Source: Halothermothrix sp. DTU029 (GTDB lineage Bacteria > Bacillota > Halanaerobiia > Halanaerobiales > DTU029). From it: 39,889 nt of DNA. The stretch is taken from the NCBI GenBank assembly GCA_001512435.1, contig LFRS01000026.1, positions 258 through 40,146 on the forward strand. Direction: 5' to 3'. Numbering within the stretch: position 1 is the stretch's first letter; every line of letters starts with the position of its first letter. Below the pieces are notes generated by a model that made no database searches, had not been told where the DNA came from, and saw nothing but the letters and a program-made list of their open reading frames with translations. Shown here in pieces: positions 9,345 through 19,502 of the stretch. The translations under genes and the position numbers were made by a program.

Positions 9345-11208
9345 TGCTATCACCACGGTATAATTCCAGTTTTGTTTCCAGTTCAAAGCAGATTGCACAA
9401 CCAGTACAGCCTGCCTGGCGGCAATCCTCTGTCAACCTCCCAGCCAGGGCTGCCTTATATTCCTCTTTTAAAAACTTTTTGCTGACACCCATATTGATAT
9501 GGTCCCAGGGCAGAATTTCCTCTAAATCCCTGGCCCGATGATAAGCAGCCATCTCCAGCTGATTCTCCCTGAAAGCAGCTTCCCAGATATCTATAGCAAA
9601 GGACTCACCCCAGCCATCAAACCTGGCCCCCTTCCGCCAGGCACTTTCCAGTACCCGGGCCAGACGACGGTCACCACGGGCAAAAACTCCTTCCAACAAA
9701 CTCAAATCCGGGTCATTCCAGCTAAAGGACAGGCCCTTGCCTCTTAGCTTATCTTTCAAATATTCCTGTTTTTCCTCTATTTCTTCTTTACTGCACATTT
9801 CTACCCACTGAAAGGGGGTAAAAGGCTTTGGCTTAAAGGTAGAAACACTTATATTTACCTGAATTTTTTTCCTGGACCTGGCGGATTTTTTCCGTACTTC
9901 TTCACCTATCTCCAGGACCTTTTTAGCCAGTTCAACAATACCGGCTATATCCTCCTGGTTTTCTGTAGGTAAACCGATCATGAAATAGAGTTTTATTGTA
10001 GACCAACCTTCTTCAAAGGCGGCCCTTACAGCATCATAGAGGTCTTCATCCTGTACACCCTTATTAATTACATCCCTTAATCTCTGGCTACCGGCTTCAG
10101 GAGCAAAGGTCAGGCCTGTTTTTCTGACCCTCTGGACCTCTCTGGCCAGGTTTACCGAAAAGCGATCCACCCGTAAGGAAGGTAAAGAAATACTGATTCT
10201 ATCCTCTTCATAACGCCTGGCCATGGTTTTGACCAGGTCAGCCACAGCACTATAATCCATAGTGCTTAAGGAGGTAAGAGACACTTCATCATAACCGGTA
10301 TTCTCCAAAATCTCATCAGCCAGTCTAATGATAGTCTCTTTACTACGCTCCCTGACCGGCCGGTAAGATATACCGGCAGCACAGAAACGACAACCCCTGG
10401 TACAACCCCGGGCAATCTCTATTACCGCCCGGTCATGAACTGTGTCCATATAGGGCATTATCATCTTTGTTGGGTAATAAGCCTGGTCCAGGTTTGATAC
10501 CACTTGCCGGCTTATCTTCTTTTTTACACCAGGATATTTTGGATTTATTGATTTTATCCGGCCCTCTTCATCATAGACAGGCTCATATAGTCCTGGTACA
10601 TATACTCCGGGAGTCTGGTTTAATTCCAGTAAAATCTCATCCTTTTTAAATTTCCTATCCTTTAATTCCTGATATTTTTTTACCAGGTCTACTATACCGT
10701 TTTCTGCTTCACCTATATAAAAAAGATCAAAAAAAGGTGCAATTGGTTCCGGGTTAAAAACAATAGACCCCCCACCTATAACCAGGGGATAAGTTTCATC
10801 CCTGTCCTTACTATAGAGGGGTAAGCCAGCCAGATCCAACATATTTATAATATTGGTATAGCTCATTTCATACTGGAGAGTAAAACCAAAAACATCAAAC
10901 TCAGTGATAGCTTTTTTGTTTTCCAGAGAAAATAAAGGAATACCTTCCTCCCGCAGCAAGGCTTCCATATCCAGCCAGGGAGCATAGGTTCTTTCACAGA
11001 TGATATCCTCTTCTTCATTCAAGAGATGGTACAGTAATTTTAAGCCCAGGTGAGACATCCCAATCTCATATAGATCAGGGAAGGCCAGGGCCACCTTAAT
11101 CTTATCTTCAGCCCATTCCTTTTTCACCATATTCCACTCATTACCTATATATCTAACCGGGTTTTTCACCTTATATAAAAGCTTATCTAACTTATCAGTT
11201 ACTTTCAT
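9334..11208 (-). CDS. TIGR03960-type B12-binding radical SAM protein
   Basis: A 624-residue radical SAM protein. The N-terminal part (residues 35-180, with ALAFPDLYEIGMSHLG and PLVIGGGS) resembles a cobalamin-binding Rossmann domain. The radical SAM cluster motif CTRGCRFC (C269, C273, C276) follows, then an AdoMet-binding barrel with LTFAPEAGSQRLRDVINKG and FMIGLPTE. The tail contains a further Cys-rich motif, CRQAGCTGCAIC, which could hold another iron-sulphur site. Substrate unknown; gene context suggests RNA or ribosome modification, an inference only. The ATG at 11208 has GAGGTGA four bases upstream. It overlaps the following DUF2344 gene. Confidence 0.93.
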   Translation of the reverse strand: MKVTDKLDKLLYKVKNPVRYIGNEWNMVKKEWAEDKIKVALAFPDLYEIGMSHLGLKLLYHLLNEEEDIICERTYAPWLDMEALLREEGIPLFSLENKKAITEFDVFGFTLQYEMSYTNIINMLDLAGLPLYSKDRDETYPLVIGGGSIVFNPEPIAPFFDLFYIGEAENGIVDLVKKYQELKDRKFKKDEILLELNQTPGVYVPGLYEPVYDEEGRIKSINPKYPGVKKKISRQVVSNLDQAYYPTKMIMPYMDTVHDRAVIEIARGCTRGCRFCAAGISYRPVRERSKETIIRLADEILENTGYDEVSLTSLSTMDYSAVADLVKTMARRYEEDRISISLPSLRVDRFSVNLAREVQRVRKTGLTFAPEAGSQRLRDVINKGVQDEDLYDAVRAAFEEGWSTIKLYFMIGLPTENQEDIAGIVELAKKVLEIGEEVRKKSARSRKKIQVNISVSTFKPKPFTPFQWVEMCSKEEIEEKQEYLKDKLRGKGLSFSWNDPDLSLLEGVFARGDRRLARVLESAWRKGARFDGWGESFAIDIWEAAFRENQLEMAAYHRARDLEEILPWDHINMGVSKKFLKEEYKAALAGRLTEDCRQAGCTGCAICFELETKLELYRGDSNVN

Positions 11209-11231
11209 CTTTTCACCTCATATATTTCTAC

Positions 11232-12098
11232 CTATATTATATCCTTCATCAACAACTCCTTATCCTTCTGGCCAAAATAGGAGCTTAACAAACGTGATTC
11301 ACTTATAATTCCTATTATATTTGAATTTAAATCCAGAATATAAAAGAGACTATATTTGACCGGATTAAGATAATAAATAGCTTCTTTTACCGGGAGAGAA
11401 CCATCAACAACCTGGCCGGATAATTCTCTGATTTTCAGCCCCCTATTAAAGTCTTCCCTCCTGGATAGGTACTGTAGGATATAATAAAGTAATTGTTTTT
11501 CTTCTTTATTTATCATACCATAGATAAAGAAGAAAAAAAACAAAAACCAGAGATTAGCCTTGCCTAAAGACAAAACTATAATTCCCACTAAAATACCGCT
11601 AATGGCAAAATATTTTGATATTTTTATAGCCAGTTCATTACCCCTTTTTATACCTCTACTTCTTACCAGAAAAGCCCGGAGAACCCTTCCCCCATCCAGT
11701 GGTAAAGCCGGGATTAAATTCCCAGTACCAATTAGCAGATTATATTGCAATAGCAGCAATAAATAATGATTTGTTTTCAGTAAACCAGAATAAAGAAAAA
11801 GATAAAGCAAAAGGGCAAAAAAGAGATTGAAAACTGGCCCAGCCAGGGCAACCCTTATCTCCTGCCAGGGCTCCATTTCCAGTAAACCACTATATTCTGC
11901 CATACCACCAAAGGGAAAGATTTCAATCCTGCCCACCTTATAACCTGCAGAATAGGCCATAATTAGATGGGCAAATTCATGAATTATTACCAGCCCAAAG
12001 GCAACCAGGGCTTCAGCCATCATATCCAGTAAAAAGAAGAGGAAAAAAACTAATAAAAAAAGGGGGTTAACCTTGATTGTCAATCCCCAGAATTTCAT
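11232..12098 (-). CDS. Site-2-protease-type M50 membrane metalloprotease (SpoIVFB-like)
   Basis: A 288-residue polytopic membrane protein with the zinc-protease motif HEFAH at residues 40-44 and the second motif LDGGR at 134-138 in NLIPALPLDGG. This is the arrangement of M50 intramembrane proteases such as SpoIVFB, which processes pro-sigma-K. The last 50 residues (PVKYSLFYILDLNSNIIGII) look like the end of a degenerate CBS-type regulatory domain. The ATG at 12098 follows GGGGGAGGGG. It lies between rodA and the radical SAM gene, the same position as in many clostridia. If the organism sporulates it may be SpoIVFB itself; no SpoIVFA partner is adjacent, so the name is left open. Confidence 0.88.
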   Translation of the reverse strand: MKFWGLTIKVNPLFLLVFFLFFLLDMMAEALVAFGLVIIHEFAHLIMAYSAGYKVGRIEIFPFGGMAEYSGLLEMEPWQEIRVALAGPVFNLFFALLLYLFLYSGLLKTNHYLLLLLQYNLLIGTGNLIPALPLDGGRVLRAFLVRSRGIKRGNELAIKISKYFAISGILVGIIVLSLGKANLWFLFFFFFIYGMINKEEKQLLYYILQYLSRREDFNRGLKIRELSGQVVDGSLPVKEAIYYLNPVKYSLFYILDLNSNIIGIISESRLLSSYFGQKDKELLMKDII

Positions 12099-12150
12099 TT
12101 AACCCCTCCCCCTTATTAAAATATATTCCCAGGAGAGAGGCTTTTATACT

Positions 12151-13290
12151 TTAGAAAACTATTTTCTTTCGTCGGATATTAACATTAAGCACTAAACCTA
12201 TGGCAATTAAAGAGGTTATCATGGAACTGCCACCATAGCTAATAAAGGGTAAGGGTAGGCCGGTAATAGGCATCAGGCCCATGGTCATACCGATATTCTC
12301 CAGGATATGAAAGAAAAACATGGCAGCTATACCGGTAGCAAGGAGACGGCCATAATTATCCTTGGCCTCCCTGGCAACATTGATTATCTGCCAGAGTAAA
12401 ATAAAATATAGGATTATAACAATTAAAACACCAATAAAGCCAAACTCCTCGCCTATAACTGAAAAAATAAAATCCGTATGTTTTTCTGGCAAAAACCTTA
12501 ACTGATTCTGTGTACCGGCAAAGAGTCCTTTCCCAAATAGCCTGCCAGACCCAAGAGCAATTTTGGACTGAATAATATTATAGCCAATCCCGGTAGGGTC
12601 TATCCCTGGATTAATAAAAACAATCAGCCGGTTCAATTGATATTTCTTAAAAAATATCAAGGGTGTATCAAATAGGAGGTGGGAGGCAATTAGTAATACA
12701 ACTAAGGAAAACCCACCACCAAAAATAAGGGTCATAAAGCGGACATTGGCCCCACCAACAAATAACATGCCAATAAAGATAGTGATCATTACCAGGGAGG
12801 TTCCCAGGTCATTCTGCAGTATAATCAAAAGGGTCGGAACCAGGACATATAAAAAGGGTTTTATAAAACCTGTCAAGTATTTCAATTCCTCCCTTTTGCT
12901 GTCAATAACCTCTGCCAGGACCAGAATCATGGTTACCTTGGCCAGTTCAGAAGGTTGGAAATTAAAGCCACCCAGACTTATCCAGCCCGTTCTTCCTTTA
13001 GCTGTAGTACCTATAATCAGTATCATGCCCAGGACAGCGACAGTTGCAATATAGATAATCGTTGAATAATATTGAAAGATCCGATAATCAAAAAACTGGA
13101 TAATAGCAATTAGAATTATACCCAAAACAACCGATATCAGCTGTTTTTTTACTAATCTAATGCCTGTGGCACTCTCCTTATTCAATTCACCGGCACTACA
13201 AATAGATAGAATGCCTATTGCAATCAGCAATAAGGTCACTATAGGTATATACCAGTTTACATTTTTAATTAGTTTCCTGTTTAAGAACAT
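12151..13290 (-). CDS. rodA: RodA-type peptidoglycan glycosyltransferase (SEDS family)
   Basis: A 379-residue membrane protein with about ten transmembrane segments. SEDS landmarks include GRTGWISLGGFNFQPSELAK, QNDLGTSLV, the extracellular GIDPTGIGYN whose Asp corresponds to the catalytic residue of characterised RodA, FSVIGEEFGFIG and GLPLPFISYGGSSM. RodA polymerises lipid II with a class B PBP during elongation; pbp2 and mreBCD lie in the same cluster. The start is the ATG at 13290, eight bases after AGGA, only ten bases beyond the minE stop; a TTG two codons upstream opens the longest frame. RodA rather than FtsW or SpoVE is assigned from context. Confidence 0.95.
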   Translation of the reverse strand: MFLNRKLIKNVNWYIPIVTLLLIAIGILSICSAGELNKESATGIRLVKKQLISVVLGIILIAIIQFFDYRIFQYYSTIIYIATVAVLGMILIIGTTAKGRTGWISLGGFNFQPSELAKVTMILVLAEVIDSKREELKYLTGFIKPFLYVLVPTLLIILQNDLGTSLVMITIFIGMLFVGGANVRFMTLIFGGGFSLVVLLIASHLLFDTPLIFFKKYQLNRLIVFINPGIDPTGIGYNIIQSKIALGSGRLFGKGLFAGTQNQLRFLPEKHTDFIFSVIGEEFGFIGVLIVIILYFILLWQIINVAREAKDNYGRLLATGIAAMFFFHILENIGMTMGLMPITGLPLPFISYGGSSMITSLIAIGLVLNVNIRRKKIVF

Positions 13291-13300
13291 AATCAAAATC

Positions 13301-13555
13301 CTATTCAGAACGTTTTATGGGAAAATTAGCAACCAATGCAGTAATACCTTCACTTCTATTTACTGCCATCTTAATTTTACGGTCATCAACCTTTACATAC
13401 TTTGATAACACTTCCAGCATCTCTTGTTTTAATGAATCCATCTCTTCCGGGGATAGCTTGATCCGGTCATGGATCAGGATAAACTGTAAACGTTCCTTGG
13501 CAATATCCTTGCTAGATCCGGAATCACTTCTCATAAATGATTTCAGGAAGTCGAT
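13301..13555 (-). CDS. minE: Cell division topological specificity factor MinE (probable ATC start)
   Basis: MinE drives pole-to-pole MinD oscillation by stimulating its ATPase. The family core is clear: SKDIAKERLQFILIHDR (MinD-interacting region), LKQEMLEVLSKYVKVD and the C-terminal dimer strands. The first ATG (13534) would give 77 residues and lacks any ribosome-binding site; it would also drop the amphipathic membrane-targeting segment, the equivalent of ALLDFF in E. coli. In the same frame, IDFLKSF precedes that ATG, and an ideal AAGGAGG lies exactly eight bases before an ATC codon at 13555. I therefore predict initiation at ATC, giving 84 residues. CTG at 13546 is a poorer alternative (17 bases away). 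The gene begins 14 bases after the minD stop. Confidence 0.9.
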   Translation of the reverse strand: MDFLKSFMRSDSGSSKDIAKERLQFILIHDRIKLSPEEMDSLKQEMLEVLSKYVKVDDRKIKMAVNRSEGITALVANFPIKRSE

Positions 13556-13563
13556 CTTAATCC

Positions 13564-13570
13564 CCTCCTT
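13564..13570 (-). promoter_or_regulatory. Ribosome-binding site that decides the minE start
   Basis: A perfect AAGGAGG on the minus strand (13570-13564), whose first base is the last base of the minD TGA stop. No ATG, GTG or TTG lies at a usable distance; an in-frame ATC is eight bases downstream and an ATT only two. Confidence 0.8.
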
Positions 13571-14367
13571 CAGGATAATCCTACTATTCTTTTAAACTTC
13601 TTTAACAGGGTTTCTTTTTCCAGGTTCATTAAAGGTAATTCTTCTCCATTAATCCTTCTGGCAATATTTAAAAATGCTGTTCCAGCACGACTATTCCCAT
13701 TTCTAAGGACAACAGGTTCACCCCTATTAGTGGAAATAACGATATTCTCATCTTCTGGTACCACACCCAGTAAATTAATTGCCAGAATTTCAATCATATC
13801 ACTGATATCCATCATATCGCCTTTTTCAACCATATCCGGACGCAGCCTGTTTATAACCACCTCTGGATTTTTCAAGCCTTCTGTCTCCAACAAACCGATA
13901 ACCCGGTCCGCATCACGGACAGCAGATACCTCCGGGGTTGTAACAATAATTGCTAAATCAGCACCTGCAATGGCATTTTTAAAACCCTGTTCTATACCGG
14001 CAGGTGAATCTACCAGTACATAATCCATCTCTTCTTTTAAACGGTCAGTTAATTCCTTCATTTGATAAGGTGTAACTGCATTTTTGTCTCTGGTCTGTGC
14101 TGCAGGAAGTAAAAAGAGATTATGTTGTCTTTTATCCCTGATTAGAGCCTGCTCCAGACGACAATTTCCTTCTACAACATCAACTAAATCATATACTATT
14201 CTATTTTCCAGCCCCATAACCACATCTAAATTCCGTAGTCCTATATCAGCATCTATCAAACATACTCTTTTATCCATCATGGCCAGGGCTGTACCTATAT
14301 TTGCTGTTGTTGTAGTTTTTCCTACACCACCTTTACCAGAAGTGACAACAATAACCTTACCTGCCAT
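13570..14367 (-). CDS. minD: Septum site-determining ATPase MinD
   Basis: A 265-residue ParA/MinD-family ATPase. The deviant Walker A motif GKGGVGKTT lies at residues 11-19, followed by LIDADIGLRNLDVVMGLE and VDSPAGIEQGF. The C-terminal amphipathic helix for membrane binding is visible as LLKKFKRIVGL. MinD recruits MinC to the membrane and is displaced by MinE, all three encoded here in the order minC-minD-minE of transcription. The ATG at 14367 follows GGGGG at seven bases. Presence of minE makes an oscillating Min system likely, unlike the DivIVA-anchored system of Bacillus. Confidence 0.97.
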   Translation of the reverse strand: MAGKVIVVTSGKGGVGKTTTTANIGTALAMMDKRVCLIDADIGLRNLDVVMGLENRIVYDLVDVVEGNCRLEQALIRDKRQHNLFLLPAAQTRDKNAVTPYQMKELTDRLKEEMDYVLVDSPAGIEQGFKNAIAGADLAIIVTTPEVSAVRDADRVIGLLETEGLKNPEVVINRLRPDMVEKGDMMDISDMIEILAINLLGVVPEDENIVISTNRGEPVVLRNGNSRAGTAFLNIARRINGEELPLMNLEKETLLKKFKRIVGLS

Positions 14368-14408
14368 ATAAGTTCCCCCTTTTATGTATAAAAAAATGTA
14401 TTACTAAA

Positions 14409-15011
14409 TCACCATAATTTCAAGGCTTCTACTATAATCATTCCGTCTTTTACATAAGCCCTTTCAGGAATTGATGCTCCTTCAGTATTTTTCTCATCCG
14501 GTGAACGGGAGATATAATTGCCGATTCTTAACTGGGTTGCCTGTAAACTTAGGGCAATAACCTGGGACTCATTGGAACCTGATGCACCGGCATGAACCAC
14601 ACCTCTAAGCTTCCCAACCACCAATATATCTCCTCCTGCTATAACCTCAGCTCCCGGATTAACATCTCCAATAATTACTATATTAGCAGGATATTTTATT
14701 CTCTGGCCAGACCTGATAGTCCTGTTTATTAAAATCGTATCCATGGTTCTGGGCCTGCTTTTTCTTTCCTGGCTGAGGAAATATAGTTGGCCAATATTTT
14801 TATAGCGAGATAAAATCTCAATAAGCTCCTTGATTTCATCAGCAGAAAGAATACGACCATTAGGGTTTATATACAGATCAACACCAGTAAAAAAATTATT
14901 AGCTTCAGCTGTATGTTTAATAAGGGCCTTTTTGATATTATCATAATCAATTTCTGGATTAAGATTAAGATAAACACCTTTACTTGTAACTCGAAACGAA
15001 ATAGCCTCCAT
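14409..15011 (-). CDS. minC: Septum site-determining protein MinC
   Basis: A 200-residue inhibitor of FtsZ assembly. The C-terminal half (about residues 92-200) is the characteristic right-handed beta helix: ILINRTIRSGQRI, IVIIGDVNPGAEVIAGGDI, VVGKLRGVVHAGASG and ALSLQATQLRIGNYI, which binds MinD and polymerises with it. The N-terminal domain is weakly conserved as usual. The ATG at 15011 follows AAAGGAGA. It opens the min part of the cluster, 123 bp after pbp2; I see no convincing promoter in that gap. Confidence 0.95.
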   Translation of the reverse strand: MEAISFRVTSKGVYLNLNPEIDYDNIKKALIKHTAEANNFFTGVDLYINPNGRILSADEIKELIEILSRYKNIGQLYFLSQERKSRPRTMDTILINRTIRSGQRIKYPANIVIIGDVNPGAEVIAGGDILVVGKLRGVVHAGASGSNESQVIALSLQATQLRIGNYISRSPDEKNTEGASIPERAYVKDGMIIVEALKLW

Positions 15012-15133
15012 ATAACTTCTCCTTTATCCCGAAGACATTTCTCCCACAAATACCTTCCCCTTAGCTTGCTTCAGACCAATTAAATCAAGAGAATACAAGT
15101 ATACTATTCGCTAGAAATACATAAAATCCTTCT

Positions 15134-16966
15134 TTATTCACTTCCCCCATCCCCTTGTAGGGAAAAATACTTTTCTATTACTCTGGCAGCAATCGGCAAG
15201 GTATAAGAGCTGGAATTACCTTCTTCCAGGAAAACCACTATGGCAATTTCTGGTTTATCTACAGGAGCAAAACCAGCAAACCAACCATGATTTGCCCCGG
15301 CTCCCGTCTGGGCTGTACCAGTTTTGCCAGCCACCTTAACTGGTAAATCCACAAAATGGCGGGAGGCTGTCCCATAGGAAGCATTAGTAGCTGCTACCAT
15401 TCCCTCCCTGAGTATTTCATAAGTGTTTTTTTTGAAAGGAACCTTATTAATAACTTCAGGTTTAAAATCTATAACTACTTCTCCATTGGCATCAATTATT
15501 TTATCTACCAGATGGGGCCTATACAAGGTACCCCCATTAGCAATAACAGAAACAAAATTTATCAACTGGATTGGTGTAACAGTGATTTTCTGGCCTATGG
15601 CTAAATGTACAGCATCACCGGGATACCAGATCTCACCCTGGGTTTTCAATTTCCATTCATTATCTGGAACCAGGCCTGCTTTTTCTCCTGGCAAATCAAT
15701 CCCTGTTAAACTGCCAAAACCATATTGCCTGGCTGTCCAGGCCATTTTCTCTCCCCTGTCTAATTTATATAATTCATGGCCCAGTTGATAGAAAACCACA
15801 TTATTGGAACGGGCAAAGGCCCTGATAAAATCTATCTCTCCCTCTCCCCAGCTTAACCAGTTACGGTACTCCCATTCACCAATGGTATATTTGCCATTTT
15901 TATCATAAAATTTGGTATCAGCTTTCACGCCAAGATTTTCTATGGCAGCAGTACCTGTCACCAACTTAAAGACAGAACCAGGATTCACCTGACTCATAAT
16001 TGGGCGATTAAACATTGGATTCAATGGATCATTATTTAAGGCAGCATACTCTTCATAAGTAATTCCACTGACAAACTTATTGGGGTCAAACTTGGGAACA
16101 CTGACCATAGCCAGGATCTTGCCATTATTGGGGTTCATAACTATACCCGCAGCCCCAGTGGGAGGAAATAATTCCGGTTCATCGGCAGCAATCTCCCGTA
16201 ATCTATAAAACTCTTCTTCCAGTATCTCCTCAAAATATTGCTGTAGTTCAAGATCAATATTAAGGATTAAATTATTACCGGCAATGGGTGGTTTAATGCT
16301 TAAGGTTTTTACCATCTGTCCACGACTATTAACTTCTATCTGTTCTATTCCATCATGGCCCCGCAAATACTGCTCATATTCCCTTTCCAGGCCTACTTTG
16401 CCTACAATATCACCACCACGATAATTATAGCCCTGTTCACTATAAGCCCTTAATTCACTTAAACTGATTTCCCCTACATAACCAAGGGTATGGGGGGCCA
16501 GATTTCCATAAACATAATCTCTTAAAGATGAACTTTCAACATAAACACCAGGTAGTTCATCTTTGTTTTCCCGTATAGCCACCATCATTTCCCTGGAAAT
16601 ATTTCTCCGCAGAAGAACAGCAGAAGAACTGTGGCCTTTGTTTTCATAATTGTTTTCTAATAGTTCCAGGTCCAGCCCGGTAATATTGGCCAGGCTTAAT
16701 AATAAATCCCCTACACTAATTTCTGGTGATACTTCATTTGGTAATAAATAAAGGTCATAGGCCTCCTTATTGGATACCAAAATATTTTCATTCCGATCCA
16801 GGATCTTCCCCCTGGGAGCACTGATAGGACGCTCTGAAAGGCGGTTTCCTTCAGACAATTCATAAAAATAATCACCCATGATTAATTGTAGTTGTCCTGC
16901 CCTTGCTGCCAGGATTAGAAGGGCCAGAGTAATAAGGATTTTAAAGACCTTTAAGCGCTCATTCAT
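15134..16966 (-). CDS. mrdA: Penicillin-binding protein 2 (class B, elongation-specific transpeptidase)
   Basis: A 610-residue class B PBP anchored by an N-terminal membrane helix (residues 9-27). After a pedestal/dimerisation domain (ISAPRGKILDRNE, GGDIVGKVGLEREYE) comes the transpeptidase domain with the catalytic SVFK (S331, K334), SNN at 387-389 and KTGTAQ at 548-553. The protein cross-links peptidoglycan along the side wall in partnership with RodA and MreC. Its ATG at 16966 overlaps the end of mreD by eight bases, with GGGGAG just upstream, as in mre-mrdA operons of many bacteria. The insert between SxxK and SxN is slightly compact but nothing essential is missing. Confidence 0.96.
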   Translation of the reverse strand: MNERLKVFKILITLALLILAARAGQLQLIMGDYFYELSEGNRLSERPISAPRGKILDRNENILVSNKEAYDLYLLPNEVSPEISVGDLLLSLANITGLDLELLENNYENKGHSSSAVLLRRNISREMMVAIRENKDELPGVYVESSSLRDYVYGNLAPHTLGYVGEISLSELRAYSEQGYNYRGGDIVGKVGLEREYEQYLRGHDGIEQIEVNSRGQMVKTLSIKPPIAGNNLILNIDLELQQYFEEILEEEFYRLREIAADEPELFPPTGAAGIVMNPNNGKILAMVSVPKFDPNKFVSGITYEEYAALNNDPLNPMFNRPIMSQVNPGSVFKLVTGTAAIENLGVKADTKFYDKNGKYTIGEWEYRNWLSWGEGEIDFIRAFARSNNVVFYQLGHELYKLDRGEKMAWTARQYGFGSLTGIDLPGEKAGLVPDNEWKLKTQGEIWYPGDAVHLAIGQKITVTPIQLINFVSVIANGGTLYRPHLVDKIIDANGEVVIDFKPEVINKVPFKKNTYEILREGMVAATNASYGTASRHFVDLPVKVAGKTGTAQTGAGANHGWFAGFAPVDKPEIAIVVFLEEGNSSSYTLPIAARVIEKYFSLQGDGGSE

Positions 16967-17459
16967 AAATATCTCCCCTGACCTGCCAGTATCTGTGGTA
17001 GAGATAATAGAGGAGTAAACTAATCAGGGCATTTAAGATAGCTGTAGGTAAGATTATTAGCTTCAGGGCCTGGAAATAATTCAGGCTAAATAACATGGTT
17101 TCCGACAAGAGAATAACCAGACTATCATGCAAAAAGGTCAGGAGAAAAATAATTACAGGTGGGAAAAAATATCTTTCTTTAAAATAGAGCCTCTCCAGAT
17201 AACCAGCTATACCACCTGATAGGGTCTTTACTACAATATATATCAGGGAACTACTACCCAGGAAAACCCCCTGAAATAATCCTGCCAAAAAGGCATAGGT
17301 CATTCCCTCATATACACCCCAATAGAGGCCAATAATTACAGCAGTAATCAGCAAAAAATCAGGCTTTACTCCTGCAAAAACCTGCTTAGCAGGAGGGAGC
17401 AGGATCTGAAGTATTAGAGCCAGAAGAAGTAAAACCAGGTTTACTATAAACTTTTTCAT
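16959..17459 (-). CDS. mreD: Rod shape-determining membrane protein MreD
   Basis: A 166-residue hydrophobic protein with five to six transmembrane segments, including the family-typical VKPDFLLITAVIIGLYWG and the LAGLFQGVFLGSSSL stretch. It belongs to the elongasome and helps connect MreBC with the PBP2/RodA synthase. The ATG at 17459 has AAGGAGGG about eight bases upstream; the longest open frame adds 13 residues from an ATG with no ribosome-binding site. It lies between mreC (36 bp upstream) and pbp2 (overlap of eight bases). Confidence 0.93.
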   Translation of the reverse strand: MKKFIVNLVLLLLALILQILLPPAKQVFAGVKPDFLLITAVIIGLYWGVYEGMTYAFLAGLFQGVFLGSSSLIYIVVKTLSGGIAGYLERLYFKERYFFPPVIIFLLTFLHDSLVILLSETMLFSLNYFQALKLIILPTAILNALISLLLYYLYHRYWQVRGDIYE

Positions 17460-17494
17460 AATCTTTCCCTCCTTGACCAAAAAGCCTGATTCTC

Positions 17495-18340
17495 TCAAAA
17501 ACCAGTAATGACCAAAACCTCTTCAATTGTTTTCCTATTCATAAATAACTTTATTTCAGCCTTTTGAGAAAGGCCATAATTGTCAGTTTCTACACTGATT
17601 ACCTCACCAATAGGTATACCCCGGGGATAACTATCAGACAGGCCTGAAGTAACAATAAGGTCACCAACCTTGATATCCCCTTCCTCACTATGGGTATTCC
17701 AGGAAATGTTCTCCATCAGGTTTACCTCCGGTTTATTGACCTGGCCCTTAAGTAGGCCAATAGCTCTGGATTCCGGCCTGTCTACAATACCTCCCACTAT
17801 AAACTCAGGATCATTGCAGAGCAGAACCTGGGCTGTAGTAGCCCCAACATATTCTATCCTCCCAACCAGAGCACCATCATAAGTAATTACAGGCATACGC
17901 TCCTCAATACCATCCCGTGAACCGAGATTAATTAGCAAGCGATTATCCCAATTAGAGAGGTTATAGCCAATTACATGAGCCCCCAGGCTTTCAAAGGCTG
18001 CCTGTTCTTTAAAGGATAATAATTCCCGGAGACGGCGATTCTCCCTTTTATAATAATCATTCAGTAATAATTGAATCCTGTATTGGGAAACTTCTTTCCT
18101 TAATTGCTCATTAGCTTCAATAAGGTCATCAATATTCATGATCCCATTCCAGTAAGCCTTTACATAATTAAAAAAGTTACTAAGACTTTCTATTACAGGA
18201 GTAACAAGATTATAAAAACCCTTTTTCAACCAGGTAAAAAAGGATATTTCCCGATCTGTAAAACGGCTTAAACCAAGTTCTGCTAATATAATCAGGACCA
18301 GAATAATGATAATTATAGTTTTATGATCTATCCTCCTCAA
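17495..18340 (-). CDS. mreC: Rod shape-determining protein MreC
   Basis: A 281-residue bitopic protein with one N-terminal membrane helix (residues 8-24), a coiled coil (about 70-115, with NDYYKRENRRLRELL) and the two beta barrels of the extracytoplasmic domain (AHVIGYNLSNWDNRLLINLGSRDGI and GDLIVTSGLSDSYPRGIPIG). It links cytoplasmic MreB to PBP2. The start is a TTG at 18340, preceded by CAGGTGGTGATGTT; no ATG gives a comparable N-terminus. Spacing to mreB is 29 bp. Confidence 0.95.
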   Translation of the reverse strand: MRRIDHKTIIIIILVLIILAELGLSRFTDREISFFTWLKKGFYNLVTPVIESLSNFFNYVKAYWNGIMNIDDLIEANEQLRKEVSQYRIQLLLNDYYKRENRRLRELLSFKEQAAFESLGAHVIGYNLSNWDNRLLINLGSRDGIEERMPVITYDGALVGRIEYVGATTAQVLLCNDPEFIVGGIVDRPESRAIGLLKGQVNKPEVNLMENISWNTHSEEGDIKVGDLIVTSGLSDSYPRGIPIGEVISVETDNYGLSQKAEIKLFMNRKTIEEVLVITGF

Positions 18341-18369
18341 AACATCACCACCTGAGCAAATTTCATAAA

Positions 18370-19437
<1,068 letters not shown>

Positions 19438-19502
19438 CTAAAACTATTATTTTAACTGGCATCAACTAAACCCGGTATAATTTTTTGTTTTTAGCTCCTT
19501 TT

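Noticed and set aside
9334-9398. Possible frameshift splitting a radical SAM-DUF2344 fusion
   Set aside because: The overlap of 11 bases with an in-frame ATG and intact ends of both proteins is the normal split form; fusion occurs only in other lineages.
15012-15133. Promoter before minC
   Set aside because: A TATACT is present but no acceptable -35 box at 16-18 bp; not strong enough to list.
15423-15788. 121-codon plus-strand open frame inside the PBP2 gene
   Set aside because: It lies antisense to a well-supported transpeptidase domain, has no family features and no ribosome-binding site. The same holds for the other plus-strand frames in the window.
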